Shown here: positions 33,409-42,525 of the stretch, piece after piece
Position numbering within the stretch: position 1 is the first letter of the stretch
Layout: every line of letters begins with the position of its first letter
Assembly (NCBI GenBank): GCA_937989565.1
Contig: CALKRM010000009.1
Coordinates: 1 to 60,477, forward strand
DNA length: 60,477 nucleotides
Source of the DNA: an uncultured Candidatus Saccharibacteria bacterium
Lineage (GTDB): Bacteria > Patescibacteriota > Saccharimonadia > Saccharimonadales > Saccharimonadaceae
Direction: 5' to 3'
Translations under genes and position numbers: made by a program
Notes under the pieces: model-generated
Told to the model about the DNA's origin: nothing
What the model saw: the letters and a program-made list of their open reading frames with translations, nothing else
The model's database searches: none

Positions 33409-34188
33409 ATGTCCGACAAAAAGAAAGAGATAAAAAAATGGGAGCCAGACGATTTTGAGCTAGAAATGACCAGCGTCTGGAGTTTTCCTAATCGCGGTAA
33501 CTGGGCTACCCACGATGCAAAATGGAGAGGAAATTGGTCACCGTACGTTCCAAGAAATATTCTGCTTCGCTATTCAAAAGAGGATGACTGGGTATTAGAC
33601 CAATTCGCCGGTGGCGGCACCACATTAGTGGAGGCAAAATTATTAAACCGTAACATTATTGGAATGGACGTTAATCCAGTCGCACTTCAAAGATGTCGTG
33701 AAAAAGTTAAATTCAAACATGAGGGCGCAGACGGCATAGTTAAGGTGTTGAAATGTGATGCACGAAACTTAAAACCACTTCCTGACGAAAGCATCGACCT
33801 AATATGCACACATCCGCCATATGCAAATATCATCCACTACAGCAAAGACCAAGATATTCCACAAGATTTGTCAAACTTTAAAGTTAATGAATTTCTAGAA
33901 CAAATGAAAAGTGTAGCATCAGAAAGCTACCGTGTATTAAAGTTTGGTAAATTCTGTGCAATTCTAATGGGCGACACGCGCCAAAAAGGTCACGTGATTC
34001 CGCTAAGTTTTAAAACAATGCGAGTATTCGAAGAAGCCGGCTTTACACTAAAAGAAATCGTCATGAAAGAACAACACAACTGCCGAGCAACCGGTTACTG
34101 GAAAACGAATAGCATAAAATATAATTTTCTTCTGTTGGCGCACGAATATTTATTTGTTTTTGAAAAGGCAAACTATGGCGGTCGATAA
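33409..34188 (+). CDS. DNA methyltransferase (N4-cytosine/N6-adenine type)
   Basis: 259 residues. Motif I VLDQFAGGGTTLVEAKLL (about residue 64) precedes motif IV THPPYANI (about 133). This order differs from DpnA, where DPPY comes first, so this is not the usual second methylase of DpnII systems. The catalytic motif is HPPY in place of the usual (D/N/S)PP(Y/W). It follows the nuclease by five bases and overlaps the next gene. It may belong to a separate module with the Abi_C gene. Recognition sequence unknown. Confidence 0.85.
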   Translation: MSDKKKEIKKWEPDDFELEMTSVWSFPNRGNWATHDAKWRGNWSPYVPRNILLRYSKEDDWVLDQFAGGGTTLVEAKLLNRNIIGMDVNPVALQRCREKVKFKHEGADGIVKVLKCDARNLKPLPDESIDLICTHPPYANIIHYSKDQDIPQDLSNFKVNEFLEQMKSVASESYRVLKFGKFCAILMGDTRQKGHVIPLSFKTMRVFEEAGFTLKEIVMKEQHNCRATGYWKTNSIKYNFLLLAHEYLFVFEKANYGGR

Positions 34189-35098
34189 AAGAAAGCTTAT
34201 TTTAAATGACTACTACCAAAGTAATTGCCTAGTGGAAAGAGCAGAAATTTTTGAAAATCTGTATCTAGGCAATAGTGGTTTTAATATAGAGCCATATCAA
34301 CCAAGCTCTACAATAATCGAAATATACGAAGACACACCGAATGATTGCAAAGTAATTTTTGCGTGTATTCACGATCGACTAAACAAACTACTCGATTTTA
34401 TGCATGAAAAAGTACGCAAAAATCGTCATTTCAATGCCGCACAAAGTCGGGAATTATCTTTGCTTATTAAAAGTGTTTTTTCCTTGGAAAAGAATCTGGA
34501 TGAAGTGGGCGTAGGCGTAGAAATAAGAAAAGATTATGCAAACTGGATGTCTCGATGTCTTGAATTTCTACGGGATAGCGGTGGTAGCTATATTCCAGAA
34601 GAGCTTGAACTACCGGAAATAGAAAAATATGAGCCAGTTCTCTTGATAAAAGATGTAGTTACGGAAAAACGACTCAAAAATACGGAAGTAACCTTTTCAA
34701 GTCAATATCAGAAGGACCAATCGGAACTAATGCTAGCTATGATAAAAACAGATGCAGTAAAAGCCATCGGAATGGCAAAAGAATATATTGAGACCTGTCT
34801 TCAGGGTATACTAGACAGCAAGATAGAAGAGGATGTTAACAAATTATCAATAATACAATTGATGTCAAAAGCTAGAGACTACTTCAAATTAAATAGGTCA
34901 GAGTTAAAAGAAATTAGAGCTATTATCAGCGGTCTATCTCAAATCGTGAACGGAATCGCGGAACTACGAAATAATAAAGGCAGTGGACATTCCCATACTA
35001 GCAAAATACCAAAACCGACAGCTATCGAAGCAAGGCTGGCGGTAGATGCCGCAATAACTATAGTCAACTTTTATTCGGAATTATCCCTGAAACAATAG
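34175..35098 (+). CDS. Abi_C-domain protein (abortive-infection C-terminus)
   Basis: 307 residues from an ATG overlapping the methylase gene by 14 bases, with AAAAGGC upstream. The C-terminal 90 residues (IVNGIAELRNNKGSGHSHTSK, then EARLAVDAAITIVNFY) match the Abi_C domain found in phage-defence proteins. The N-terminal 200 are helical and not recognised. Overlap with the methylase suggests one functional unit, probably an effector or sensor with methylase control. This is inference. Confidence 0.75.
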   Translation: MAVDKRKLILNDYYQSNCLVERAEIFENLYLGNSGFNIEPYQPSSTIIEIYEDTPNDCKVIFACIHDRLNKLLDFMHEKVRKNRHFNAAQSRELSLLIKSVFSLEKNLDEVGVGVEIRKDYANWMSRCLEFLRDSGGSYIPEELELPEIEKYEPVLLIKDVVTEKRLKNTEVTFSSQYQKDQSELMLAMIKTDAVKAIGMAKEYIETCLQGILDSKIEEDVNKLSIIQLMSKARDYFKLNRSELKEIRAIISGLSQIVNGIAELRNNKGSGHSHTSKIPKPTAIEARLAVDAAITIVNFYSELSLKQ

Positions 35099-35220
35099 TA
35101 ATCCAAGTCCTTGCCAATATAATCTAACGAACAGACTAAATTTATCTCAGAGTCAATTAAGGTTAGACTTTGTAAGGTTTTTAATACCATTCTCGACTAG
35201 TGTAATTCCAAAAACACACT

Positions 35221-35310
35221 TGGCGGAAGGAGAGGGATTCGAACCCTCGAACAGATTGCTCCGTTACACGCGTTCCAGGCGTGCCAGTTCAACCACTCCT
35301 GCACCCTTCC
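35221..35310 (-). tRNA. tRNA-Ser(GGA)
   Basis: Minus strand; anticodon loop CTGGAAC gives GGA, reading UCC/UCU. Long variable arm typical of serine tRNA, T-arm GTTCGAATC, encoded CCA. The acceptor stem GGAAGGG pairs with TCCTTCC (one G-U). It bounds the defence island on its right side. Confidence 0.93.
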
Positions 35311-35373
35311 TTGTTGATAATTATACCACAACTTTATTGCCCCTTATGGTTGCACTTACTGACGTTCATTCTC

Positions 35374-35379
35374 TATAAT
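35374..35379 (+). promoter_or_regulatory. -10 box of the ABC exporter promoter
   Basis: TATAAT nine bases before the ATG at 35389; no ribosome site, so the transcript has almost no leader. Confidence 0.5.
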
Positions 35380-35388
35380 AAGTCAAAG

Positions 35389-36183
35389 ATGAAAGAAACT
35401 ATTCCACCACGCATTAGGCTTGTTAATGTCACCAAAAAATTTGGCTTTGGTGATGCTGAGATTCGCGCCTTAGATAACGTCGATTTAACCGTTAAAAAGG
35501 GCGAGTTTATTGCTATTATGGGACCAAGCGGTTGCGGAAAAACTACTTTATTAAACACCCTTGGACTATTAGACCAGCCATCAGAGGGCGAATATTACCT
35601 GGACGATGTCGCTGTCGACAATCTCAGCTCGCGACGACGCGCTAAAATCCGCTCCAAACACATCGGCTTCGTTTTCCAGAATTTCAATCTTATTCCTCGC
35701 CTGACTGTAATTGAAAACGTAGCGTTGCCGTTAACGTATAAAGGACTCGGGAAAGTTAAACGACTCCAGGAAGCTAGCCGCATTCTGAAAACTTTTCATC
35801 TGGGACAGCGTGAATATTATATGCCACATCAATTATCAGGCGGTCAGGTTCAGCGCGTAGCAATTGCCAGAGCGTTGGTTAACAGTCCGTCAATTATTTT
35901 AGCCGACGAACCAACAGGAAACTTAGATAGCAAATCAAGTCATCTCATTATGGAAGAATTGTCTGACCTACATCGTCGCGGCAACACTATAATTATGGTT
36001 ACTCACAACCCAGAATTGACTCATTACGCCAGTCGCGTCATCACTATGTTGGACGGAAAAATCGACACTGACGAGCATAAGGAAAAGCGCAAGTTCACTA
36101 AGAAGCTAATTGTAGACGATGAAAAAGAAGAAAAACCTAAGAAGCAAAAATCTTCAAAGAAATCGAGGGCGAAAAAATCGTGA
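35389..36183 (+). CDS. ABC transporter ATP-binding protein (MacB/LolD type)
   Basis: 264 residues. Walker A GPSGCGKTT, signature LSGGQVQRVAIARAL, Walker B IILADEPTGNLDSKSS and the H-loop MVTHNPE. The GNLD extension after Walker B is typical of MacB/LolD-type ATPases that drive mechanotransmission rather than simple transport. A Lys-rich tail of about 40 residues follows. It couples to the next gene by a GTGA overlap. Cargo unknown: peptides, lipoproteins or toxins are candidates. Confidence 0.93.
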   Translation: MKETIPPRIRLVNVTKKFGFGDAEIRALDNVDLTVKKGEFIAIMGPSGCGKTTLLNTLGLLDQPSEGEYYLDDVAVDNLSSRRRAKIRSKHIGFVFQNFNLIPRLTVIENVALPLTYKGLGKVKRLQEASRILKTFHLGQREYYMPHQLSGGQVQRVAIARALVNSPSIILADEPTGNLDSKSSHLIMEELSDLHRRGNTIIMVTHNPELTHYASRVITMLDGKIDTDEHKEKRKFTKKLIVDDEKEEKPKKQKSSKKSRAKKS

Positions 36184-37391
36184 AAATATTAGTAAAAAAT
36201 CATTTTGAGAACGCTACTCAGGCACTACGAGCTAATCGTGGACGAACATTTTTGACAATTGTAGGCGTAGCTATTGGCATCGCCAGCATCACCATGGTTT
36301 TATCTCTGACTGGCGGATTTAATCATCTATTCGGCGACAATTCCAACCAATCAGACGCTCCTGTCGCCATTGTTAAATCTGGCAATCAAAAAGCCGTCCC
36401 GAATCTGCTGACCGAATCCGACAACACGACGACGGTCAACACATTGACTGAAACGGACGCCAGGGATATAGGAAAAATTGCCAATACGAAAGCCGCACCA
36501 ATTGCCTTCCTGCACGCCGAGTTGCGCGCCCGCGAAGGTAAAGTCGATATCCAAAACGCTGCATTAATCGGTAGTACGGAATCGCTAAAAGACGTCGCCA
36601 ATTTGCAAATTGCTACTGGGCAATTTATTAACGACATCGGCGGAGTTGTTGTCGGTCAGCAATTGTCGGTCGATTTGTTCGGCACCGAAAAATCCATCGG
36701 AAACGTTATTTACATCCGAAATCAACCATTGACCGTTGTTGGCGTGTTGAAGAATATTGAAAATCCAGCCAGTTATTTGGACGTGAATTTTAATAACGCC
36801 GCGATTATTCCATTGTCCGTGATTAAAAAATTCACTCAAGGAACGCCGCAAATTCAGCAAATCATCGTAACTACCAAAGATCATAAAAATCTCAATTCAG
36901 TCATAAAATCGGCTGACGATATTCTGAAGAAGAATCATGATAGTGATAAGAATTATCGAATCGTTTCTGGTGAAGAAATAAACGAAAAGAAGTCTAATGT
37001 CGCGAAGTTCCTTTCGATAATCTTAACTGTAATCGGCATTATTTCTCTGTTAATTGGTGGAATAGGCGTTATGAACGTGATGCTTGTCAATGTTGCCGAG
37101 CGTCAGCGTGAAGTCGGCGTCAGGCGAGCTGTTGGAGCCACGGGATGGGATATCGTCAATCAGTTCTTAATTGAGGCAGCGATCATCGGATTCCTCGGCG
37201 GAATATTGGGCTACGGGTTAGGCTTGGCGGGAGCTTATATTGCCAGCTTATATTTACCGCTCACGCCTTATATTTATTGGCAAACAGCCGTCTTATCAAT
37301 TGGACTATCAATAATCATCGGCGTAATTTCTGGCGTATATCCAGCAGCCCGCGCCACCAGACGCGACCCAATCGAATCTCTACGATATTAA
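36180..37391 (+). CDS. MacB-like ABC permease
   Basis: 403 residues from a GTG overlapping the ATPase stop. One N-terminal membrane helix (FLTIVGVAIGIASITMVLSL), a large extracytoplasmic MacB_PCD domain, and the C-terminal FtsX-like domain. The latter has GGIGVMNVMLVNVAERQREVGVRRAVGA and two more helices, ending PAARATRRDPIESLRY. It forms an exporter with the preceding ATPase. Confidence 0.95.
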   Translation: MKILVKNHFENATQALRANRGRTFLTIVGVAIGIASITMVLSLTGGFNHLFGDNSNQSDAPVAIVKSGNQKAVPNLLTESDNTTTVNTLTETDARDIGKIANTKAAPIAFLHAELRAREGKVDIQNAALIGSTESLKDVANLQIATGQFINDIGGVVVGQQLSVDLFGTEKSIGNVIYIRNQPLTVVGVLKNIENPASYLDVNFNNAAIIPLSVIKKFTQGTPQIQQIIVTTKDHKNLNSVIKSADDILKKNHDSDKNYRIVSGEEINEKKSNVAKFLSIILTVIGIISLLIGGIGVMNVMLVNVAERQREVGVRRAVGATGWDIVNQFLIEAAIIGFLGGILGYGLGLAGAYIASLYLPLTPYIYWQTAVLSIGLSIIIGVISGVYPAARATRRDPIESLRY

Positions 37392-37392
37392 A

Positions 37393-38433
37393 TTAACTAA
37401 GTTCCGCTTTCAATTTTTCAACCAACTGAACTGGACCAGGATTGACTCCATTAAGAATAGCTGTGTAAATACTAGCCGCGTCAGCCAGCACCAAGCCCCA
37501 CAGTAACTGCTCCATAAGAGTCTTTCCTCGAAGTTCCAGTATGTGTGCCTTTGGTCGCTTGCCGCTCAATAAACGATCGCTAAGCTCCATTCGCTCGCGG
37601 ATTCTGTCCCGCTCCAAATTGCTACGCATATCAAAAACCGTAAACGGCTTCTCTACTGGATGCGACGACCAGCCGATAAACTCGTTATGATTAAATTCTG
37701 GATATTGATTCGAGAACGCCAAATTCTTCGCCGATTCATTCCAGCTAATTTTCCACTTATACGCCAGCGGCCAAGTCAATTCACCGCCAAAAACAACCAA
37801 CGTCTTGCCAATTGTTAATTTCGCAATCTGCTTCGCCAAATTATCAGCTTCTGGCGTTTTGGCTGTCCAATTAGATATCTCGCCCGCCAACCAATCAGCA
37901 CTATTTTTCACCTGATCATACAAATCATTATCAATCACCCAAAAATGTTGTAATAGTTTCAATAATCCTCGCAGATGATAAACCGTCGACATTCGTGGCT
38001 GCGCGCCAGCTGGGACTTGGGCATAAGTTACATTGTCATTTTTCGCTCGCTCAATCAACGCTCCACCAGTCGACATAGCCGCCAAACATGCCTTCTTCTC
38101 CAATGCTTGCTGATAACAACTCAGAGTTTCCTCGGTATTGCCCGAATGGCTAACCGCGATAACCAACGTTTCCTCGCTCACAAATCCCGGCAAATCATAG
38201 CCCTTCACCACTTCAAGTGGAATATGCAACCATCCCGCGGTCAAAACTCGAACCATATCGGCCGCTAAAGCCGAACCGCCCATTCCCGCGATTACAATAT
38301 TCTTAAAATCTCGACGCTGGTTTACCCCTTCATGAATCGGCACTTCATATCGAGCTTGTTCTGGAATATTCAAAACGCCGTTTAAAACGTCGCCTGGATC
38401 ATATTGTTTTATCACATTCATATCATCTAACAT
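37393..38433 (-). CDS. Bifunctional phosphoglucose/phosphomannose isomerase
   Basis: 346 residues, SIS-domain isomerase interconverting fructose-6-P with glucose-6-P or mannose-6-P. NIVIAGMGGSALAADM (sugar-phosphate loop), VIAVSHSGNTEETL and a C-terminal LVEKLKAELS. The PGI/PMI subfamily is supported by the overall layout and the catalytic Glu in NEFIGW. AGGAGC lies five bases before the ATG. It ends one base after the convergent permease gene. It feeds sugar into glycolysis and surface polymers. Confidence 0.9.
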   Translation of the reverse strand: MLDDMNVIKQYDPGDVLNGVLNIPEQARYEVPIHEGVNQRRDFKNIVIAGMGGSALAADMVRVLTAGWLHIPLEVVKGYDLPGFVSEETLVIAVSHSGNTEETLSCYQQALEKKACLAAMSTGGALIERAKNDNVTYAQVPAGAQPRMSTVYHLRGLLKLLQHFWVIDNDLYDQVKNSADWLAGEISNWTAKTPEADNLAKQIAKLTIGKTLVVFGGELTWPLAYKWKISWNESAKNLAFSNQYPEFNHNEFIGWSSHPVEKPFTVFDMRSNLERDRIRERMELSDRLLSGKRPKAHILELRGKTLMEQLLWGLVLADAASIYTAILNGVNPGPVQLVEKLKAELS

Positions 38434-38510
38434 CTTGCGCTCCTTGATTAACTCATGTTATAGTGTAACATATATAAGCTTAAACAATTTAATATATAAG
38501 GTGGGTTATA

Positions 38511-39023
38511 ATGGATTCTCAAGCTAATCAATCATTCAGTGACGACCAAGAACTGGCTAAGGTATTAGCTGGCGTGTCACAAGGTACAGACAATAATTTA
38601 CAATTCGAAGAGACAAATGCTACAGCTTCACCTGTAATTAATCCTGCAACCATCTCACCGGATCCTGTCACTACAGATCAGAACGATGAGCCTGCTATTG
38701 ATGATATAGCGAAACCTACTGCTCCAGAGCCAGTTGTGCCAACTCCATCAGTCAGCGCTCCAGCTCCAGCTGCAACCGCAGATCCTGCGCTTGATACGAT
38801 TAAGCAAACTGCCTTGAACGAGTTGCGTCCATTAGTCGACAAGCTAGATGTTTCTCCAGAAGAAAAGTTTGACACTTACCTATTACTTCTTCGTTCTACA
38901 GACGATAAAACTCTGATCGCACCAGCACACGACGCTGCCGTAGCTATTGTTGACGAAGCTCGCCGCGCTCAAGCCTTGTTGGACATCATTAAAGAAATCG
39001 ACTATTTCTCAAATCCTCGTTAA
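38511..39023 (+). CDS. Hypothetical protein, Pro/Ala-rich N-terminus with C-terminal helical domain
   Basis: 170 residues. Residues 1-95 are low complexity and probably disordered. Residues 100-168 form a conserved-looking helical part (LNELRPLVDKLDVSPEEKFDTYL, then EARRAQALLDIIKEIDYF). AAGGTGGG precedes the ATG. Single gene with its own terminator. Function unknown. Confidence 0.8.
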   Translation: MDSQANQSFSDDQELAKVLAGVSQGTDNNLQFEETNATASPVINPATISPDPVTTDQNDEPAIDDIAKPTAPEPVVPTPSVSAPAPAATADPALDTIKQTALNELRPLVDKLDVSPEEKFDTYLLLLRSTDDKTLIAPAHDAAVAIVDEARRAQALLDIIKEIDYFSNPR

Positions 39024-39040
39024 GCCATTTCTCCAAAATA

Positions 39041-39069
39041 AAAACCCGCCATTTTCGGCGGGATTTTTA
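39041..39069 (+). terminator. Terminator after the Pro/Ala-rich gene
   Basis: CCCGCC (39045-39050) and GGCGGG (39057-39062) flanked by A-rich and T-rich runs; it serves both this gene and groEL on the other strand. Confidence 0.8.
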
Positions 39070-39084
39070 TTGCTCGGGGCAGAT

Positions 39085-40728
39085 TTACATCATACCCATT
39101 CCCGGCATACCGCCAGGAGCAGCTGCAACTTCAGCCTCTAGAATATCAACCACCAAAGCGCCCATAGTTGCCGCAGTTGACGCAATTGACACTGCATTTT
39201 GAACAGCTTCTTTAGTCACACGAGCCGGATCAATCACACCAGCCTTCTTCACGTCAATTAGACCATCTTCTGGCTTCATAACGTTAACACCGAATCCAGG
39301 TTTGCCAGATTCAACTTGAGCAAGCAACGCATCAGAATTCAACCCAGCATTTTTCATAATCTGCAAGAATGGTTGCTTCAAAGCATCCTTCAAGATTTGT
39401 CGACCAACCGACAAACTATCCGCGCCGCTAACTTTTAGATTGCCAGCCAAATTGACCAAAGTTACGCCACCACCAGCAACAATTCCCTCAGCCAAAGCCG
39501 CTTTAGTAGCCGCTACCGCATCATCAACGCGGAATTTCTTCTCGTCAATCTCCGTCTCAGTCGCGCCGCCAACTTTAATAACCGCAACCTTGCCAGACAA
39601 TGCCGCAGCGCGCTTGTCGAATTGCTCTTTTTCATATTCACTAGAAGCATTTTCCGAAAGCGATTTAATTTCAGCAATTCGTTCTTTCACGCCTGAAGGC
39701 TTGCCCGCGCCTTCGATAATTGTCGTTTCGTCTTTTCCGACAATAACCTTGCGCGCCGAGCCCAAAACTTCCAAGCCAGCGTTTTCGAATGTCAATCCGT
39801 GATCTTCAGAAATCACAGTTGCACCAGTCAGCACAGCGATATCACGAAGTACATCTTTACGACGATCACCGAAACTTGGCGCCTTAACGGCTACGGTATT
39901 AAATACGCCCTTCAATTTGTTCAAGACCAAAATACTCAATGCCTCGCCTTCAACTTCATCGGCAATCAGAACAACGTCTTTCTTGCCGCTTTGTGCCAAT
40001 TTTTCCAACATTGGCAAGAATTCTTGCACGCTAGAAATTTTCTTGTCGGTGATTAGAATCGCTGGCTTTTCGTACACAGCTTCCTGGCGACCCGCGTCAG
40101 TAACGAAGAACGGACTCACCCAACCCTTGTCCAAGCTAAAACCTTCGACAACTTCAGCTTCCAGCTCCAAACCTTGACCAGCCTCAACAGTAACCACGCC
40201 GTCTTTACCGACTTTCTCAATCACGCCAGCGATCAATTTACCAATTTCCGCATCGCCCGCCGAAATAGTAGCAACTTCAGCCACGCGGTCAGACTTGCCT
40301 TCAATCGGTTCAGCCAATTTGTTCAATTCTTTAACAATTTCCGCGCCAGCTTGCTCGATGCCTTTCCTAAGTTCCATCGGATTATGTCCAGCCGCAATCA
40401 ATCGATTTGCCTCTTTCAAAATCGAGTACGTCAACACTGTTACAGTCGTCGTGCCGTCGCCTGCTTGCTTGTTCAAATTCTTAGCGGCCTGCTTAATTAA
40501 ATCTGCACCAACTTTATAACCTAGCGTTTCGTCATCGTTTTCTGGCAATTCAATTCCTTCAGCCACAGTTACGCCGTCATGAGTAACCGTTGGACCGCCA
40601 AAACCCTTCGCGATCACAACATTGCGACCCTTTGGACCGTAAGTTACCTTAACTGCGTCGTATAGCGATTTAGCCCCGCCAAGCACGCGATTTCGCGCAT
40701 CGTCATCATAAAAAACTTTTTTTGCCAT
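39085..40728 (-). CDS. groL: Chaperonin GroEL (Hsp60)
   Basis: 547 residues; refolds proteins in the GroES-capped chamber. AKKVFYDDDARNRVLGGA at the start, TVTYGPKGRNVVI-type nucleotide loop, DGTTTVTVL, and the Gly/Met-rich tail GGMPGMGMM. I chose the ATG at 40728 with GGGAG upstream; a nine-codon extension has no signal. Second gene of the CIRCE-controlled operon. Confidence 0.98.
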   Translation of the reverse strand: MAKKVFYDDDARNRVLGGAKSLYDAVKVTYGPKGRNVVIAKGFGGPTVTHDGVTVAEGIELPENDDETLGYKVGADLIKQAAKNLNKQAGDGTTTVTVLTYSILKEANRLIAAGHNPMELRKGIEQAGAEIVKELNKLAEPIEGKSDRVAEVATISAGDAEIGKLIAGVIEKVGKDGVVTVEAGQGLELEAEVVEGFSLDKGWVSPFFVTDAGRQEAVYEKPAILITDKKISSVQEFLPMLEKLAQSGKKDVVLIADEVEGEALSILVLNKLKGVFNTVAVKAPSFGDRRKDVLRDIAVLTGATVISEDHGLTFENAGLEVLGSARKVIVGKDETTIIEGAGKPSGVKERIAEIKSLSENASSEYEKEQFDKRAAALSGKVAVIKVGGATETEIDEKKFRVDDAVAATKAALAEGIVAGGGVTLVNLAGNLKVSGADSLSVGRQILKDALKQPFLQIMKNAGLNSDALLAQVESGKPGFGVNVMKPEDGLIDVKKAGVIDPARVTKEAVQNAVSIASTAATMGALVVDILEAEVAAAPGGMPGMGMM

Positions 40729-40744
40729 AATTAAACTCCCCTTT

Positions 40745-41014
40745 TTATCCAACAACCGTTGCTAAAATATCTTCTTCGCGAACAACCAAATATTCCGTGC
40801 CGTCAATTTTCAAATCCGTAGTCGAATATTCCTTATAGACAATTCGATCACCGACTTTGACATTCTTCACATCGTCACCAACTGCTTTAACTTCCGCAAC
40901 CACTGGCTTTTCTTTAGCGTTATCAGGCAAGTAAATTCCGCTCGCTGTCTGAGTCTTTGCTTCTTCACGCACCGCTACAACACGGTCGCCAAGAGGCTTA
41001 ATAGGTGTACTCAC
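40745..41014 (-). CDS. groS: Co-chaperonin GroES (Hsp10)
   Basis: 89 residues from the GTG at 41014, with GGAGGATAAC directly upstream. It starts STPIKPLGDRVVAVREE, with the mobile loop TQTASGIYLPDNAKEKP. It forms the lid of GroEL. An ATG at 41026 is in frame but lies before the ribosome site. The groEL start follows 16 bases after its stop. Confidence 0.97.
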   Translation of the reverse strand: MSTPIKPLGDRVVAVREEAKTQTASGIYLPDNAKEKPVVAEVKAVGDDVKNVKVGDRIVYKEYSTTDLKIDGTEYLVVREEDILATVVG

Positions 41015-41044
41015 GTTATCCTCCATTTCGTTAACAACGTATCT

Positions 41045-41074
41045 ATTGTAACGCACCAATTTAGCACTCGTCAA
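41045..41074 (-). promoter_or_regulatory. groESL promoter
   Basis: Minus-strand TTGACG (41069-41074), 18-base spacer, TACAAT (41045-41050). The -35 lies inside the CIRCE element, so HrcA would compete with RNA polymerase. Confidence 0.75.
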
Positions 41075-41087
41075 GTGTGAGTGCTAA
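41061..41087 (-). promoter_or_regulatory. CIRCE operator (HrcA site)
   Basis: TTAGCACTC (41061-41069), nine-base spacer, GAGTGCTAA (41079-41087): an exact match to the CIRCE consensus. It indicates heat-shock control of groESL by HrcA. Confidence 0.97.
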
Positions 41088-41223
41088 TTATCTAGATATT
41101 ATTCAGTATTATACGATTAGTAGCTCAGGGAAATTATCATCACCATCATCACCTTCTTCCGATGCATAGATTCTTCCCGTAAAAGCAACCTCACGCCCTT
41201 CTCCCTATTATCTCTCAATCTGT

Positions 41224-41229
41224 TATAAT
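41224..41229 (+). promoter_or_regulatory. -10 box of a leaderless murF promoter
   Basis: TATAAT, exactly six bases before the ATG at 41236; no ribosome site. Confidence 0.6.
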
Positions 41230-41235
41230 AACTCC

Positions 41236-42525
41236 ATGCAATTATTCAAACATCTCTTAGAAAAAATTCTCGGTTCTTATGTAAAAAAATATCTTAAATC
41301 TCATCCTGGCACCAAGCTAATTGCCGTAGTCGGCAGTGTTGGTAAAACTAGCGTAAAATCAGCAACCGCCACTGTTCTATCAGAAAAATTCACCGTGCGC
41401 CATAGTCGTGGCAATTTGAACACGACCTTAAGCGCGCCGCTGGAAATCTTAGGCGTAGACGGACCAAAAAACGCCAAATCTCCCCTAGCCTGGCTAAAAG
41501 TTTTCTCCGCAGCACACGCCAGCATAAAAAATCCCAAATCTCCAGATGTAATTATTCAAGAATGCGGTATTGATTGCCCTGGTGAAATGGCTACTTTTAT
41601 GTGCTACATTCAACCCGACATTGCCATAATTACCTCTGTTGCTCCTGAGCATATGGAATTTTTCAAGAATATGGATACGGTAGCTCATGAGGAATTGTCC
41701 ATTAGCCAAGTCGCTAAAAAAACCATCTTCAACCTTCACGATATAGATGAAAAATATCATAATCTCATAGTTGGAAATCGCATAAGTTACGGCGACGAAT
41801 CCGCTGATGTTTTCCTGGAAATTAAAAAGACTACAGATACTGGCTGTATTGTCAATCTGAAATGCTCCGAAGAAACTTCTCAGGACATAAATATTTCCGT
41901 ATTAGGCAAACACAACATCCGCTCAATCACTGGCGCGGCGGCGGCGGGGTTAGCTTGCGGAATGAACATTGAAGAAGTTGCGGCGGCTTTAACAAAAATC
42001 AAACCGGTTTCAGGTAGAATGAATATTTTACGCGGCATACACGGCTGTACGTTGCTGGACGACACTTACAATGCCAGTCCTATTGCCATGGAAAATTCGC
42101 TAAAAACGCTCTATTCCATCTCTGCCAATCATAAAATTGCCGTATTGGGCGACATGAATGAGCTGGGCGAAACATCCGAATCAGAGCATAAAAAAATCGG
42201 TGAAATTTGTGACCCTAAACAGTTAGAATTACTCGTCACTGTCGGTAAAATGGCTAGGAAATATCTCGCACCAATCGCTGAAAAAAATGGCTGTAAAGTA
42301 ATCTCTTTTGACACGGCGCTTGAAGCTGGAGAATTCCTGAAAAATAGTGACATTAAAGATACGACTATTCTATTCAAAGGCTCGCAGAGCGGCATTTACC
42401 TTGAAGACGCCGTGAAAGAATTGTTACTTGACCCAAGCGATGCAGAAAAATTAGTTCGCCAATCACAAAGCTGGAAACAGATTAAAGCGAAATTTTACGA
42501 CTCTTTTTCTCAATCTCAGAAATAA
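41236..42525 (+). CDS. murF: MurF-like Mur ligase (UDP-MurNAc-tripeptide D-Ala-D-Ala ligase)
   Basis: 429 residues. ATP-binding loop AVVGSVGKTSVKS (about residue 30), then a GNLNTTLSAPL block and IQECGIDCPGE. The C-terminal ligase domain has GCTLLDDTYNASPIAMENSL and AVLGDMNELGETSE, the hallmark region of MurF. The N-terminal UDP-sugar-binding domain is reduced to about 25 residues, shorter than usual. It completes the pentapeptide of the peptidoglycan precursor. The 3' end overlaps that of murE on the opposite strand by 44 bases. Confidence 0.88.
   Translation: MQLFKHLLEKILGSYVKKYLKSHPGTKLIAVVGSVGKTSVKSATATVLSEKFTVRHSRGNLNTTLSAPLEILGVDGPKNAKSPLAWLKVFSAAHASIKNPKSPDVIIQECGIDCPGEMATFMCYIQPDIAIITSVAPEHMEFFKNMDTVAHEELSISQVAKKTIFNLHDIDEKYHNLIVGNRISYGDESADVFLEIKKTTDTGCIVNLKCSEETSQDINISVLGKHNIRSITGAAAAGLACGMNIEEVAAALTKIKPVSGRMNILRGIHGCTLLDDTYNASPIAMENSLKTLYSISANHKIAVLGDMNELGETSESEHKKIGEICDPKQLELLVTVGKMARKYLAPIAEKNGCKVISFDTALEAGEFLKNSDIKDTTILFKGSQSGIYLEDAVKELLLDPSDAEKLVRQSQSWKQIKAKFYDSFSQSQK

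Noticed and set aside
33409..34188. Second methylase as DpnA
   Set aside because: DpnA has its DPPY motif before the glycine-rich motif; here the order is reversed and the motif is HPPY.
38450..38475. ATGTTA/TAACAT inverted repeat as an operator
   Set aside because: Only six bases per arm in an AT-rich promoter gap; expected by chance often enough that I do not call it.
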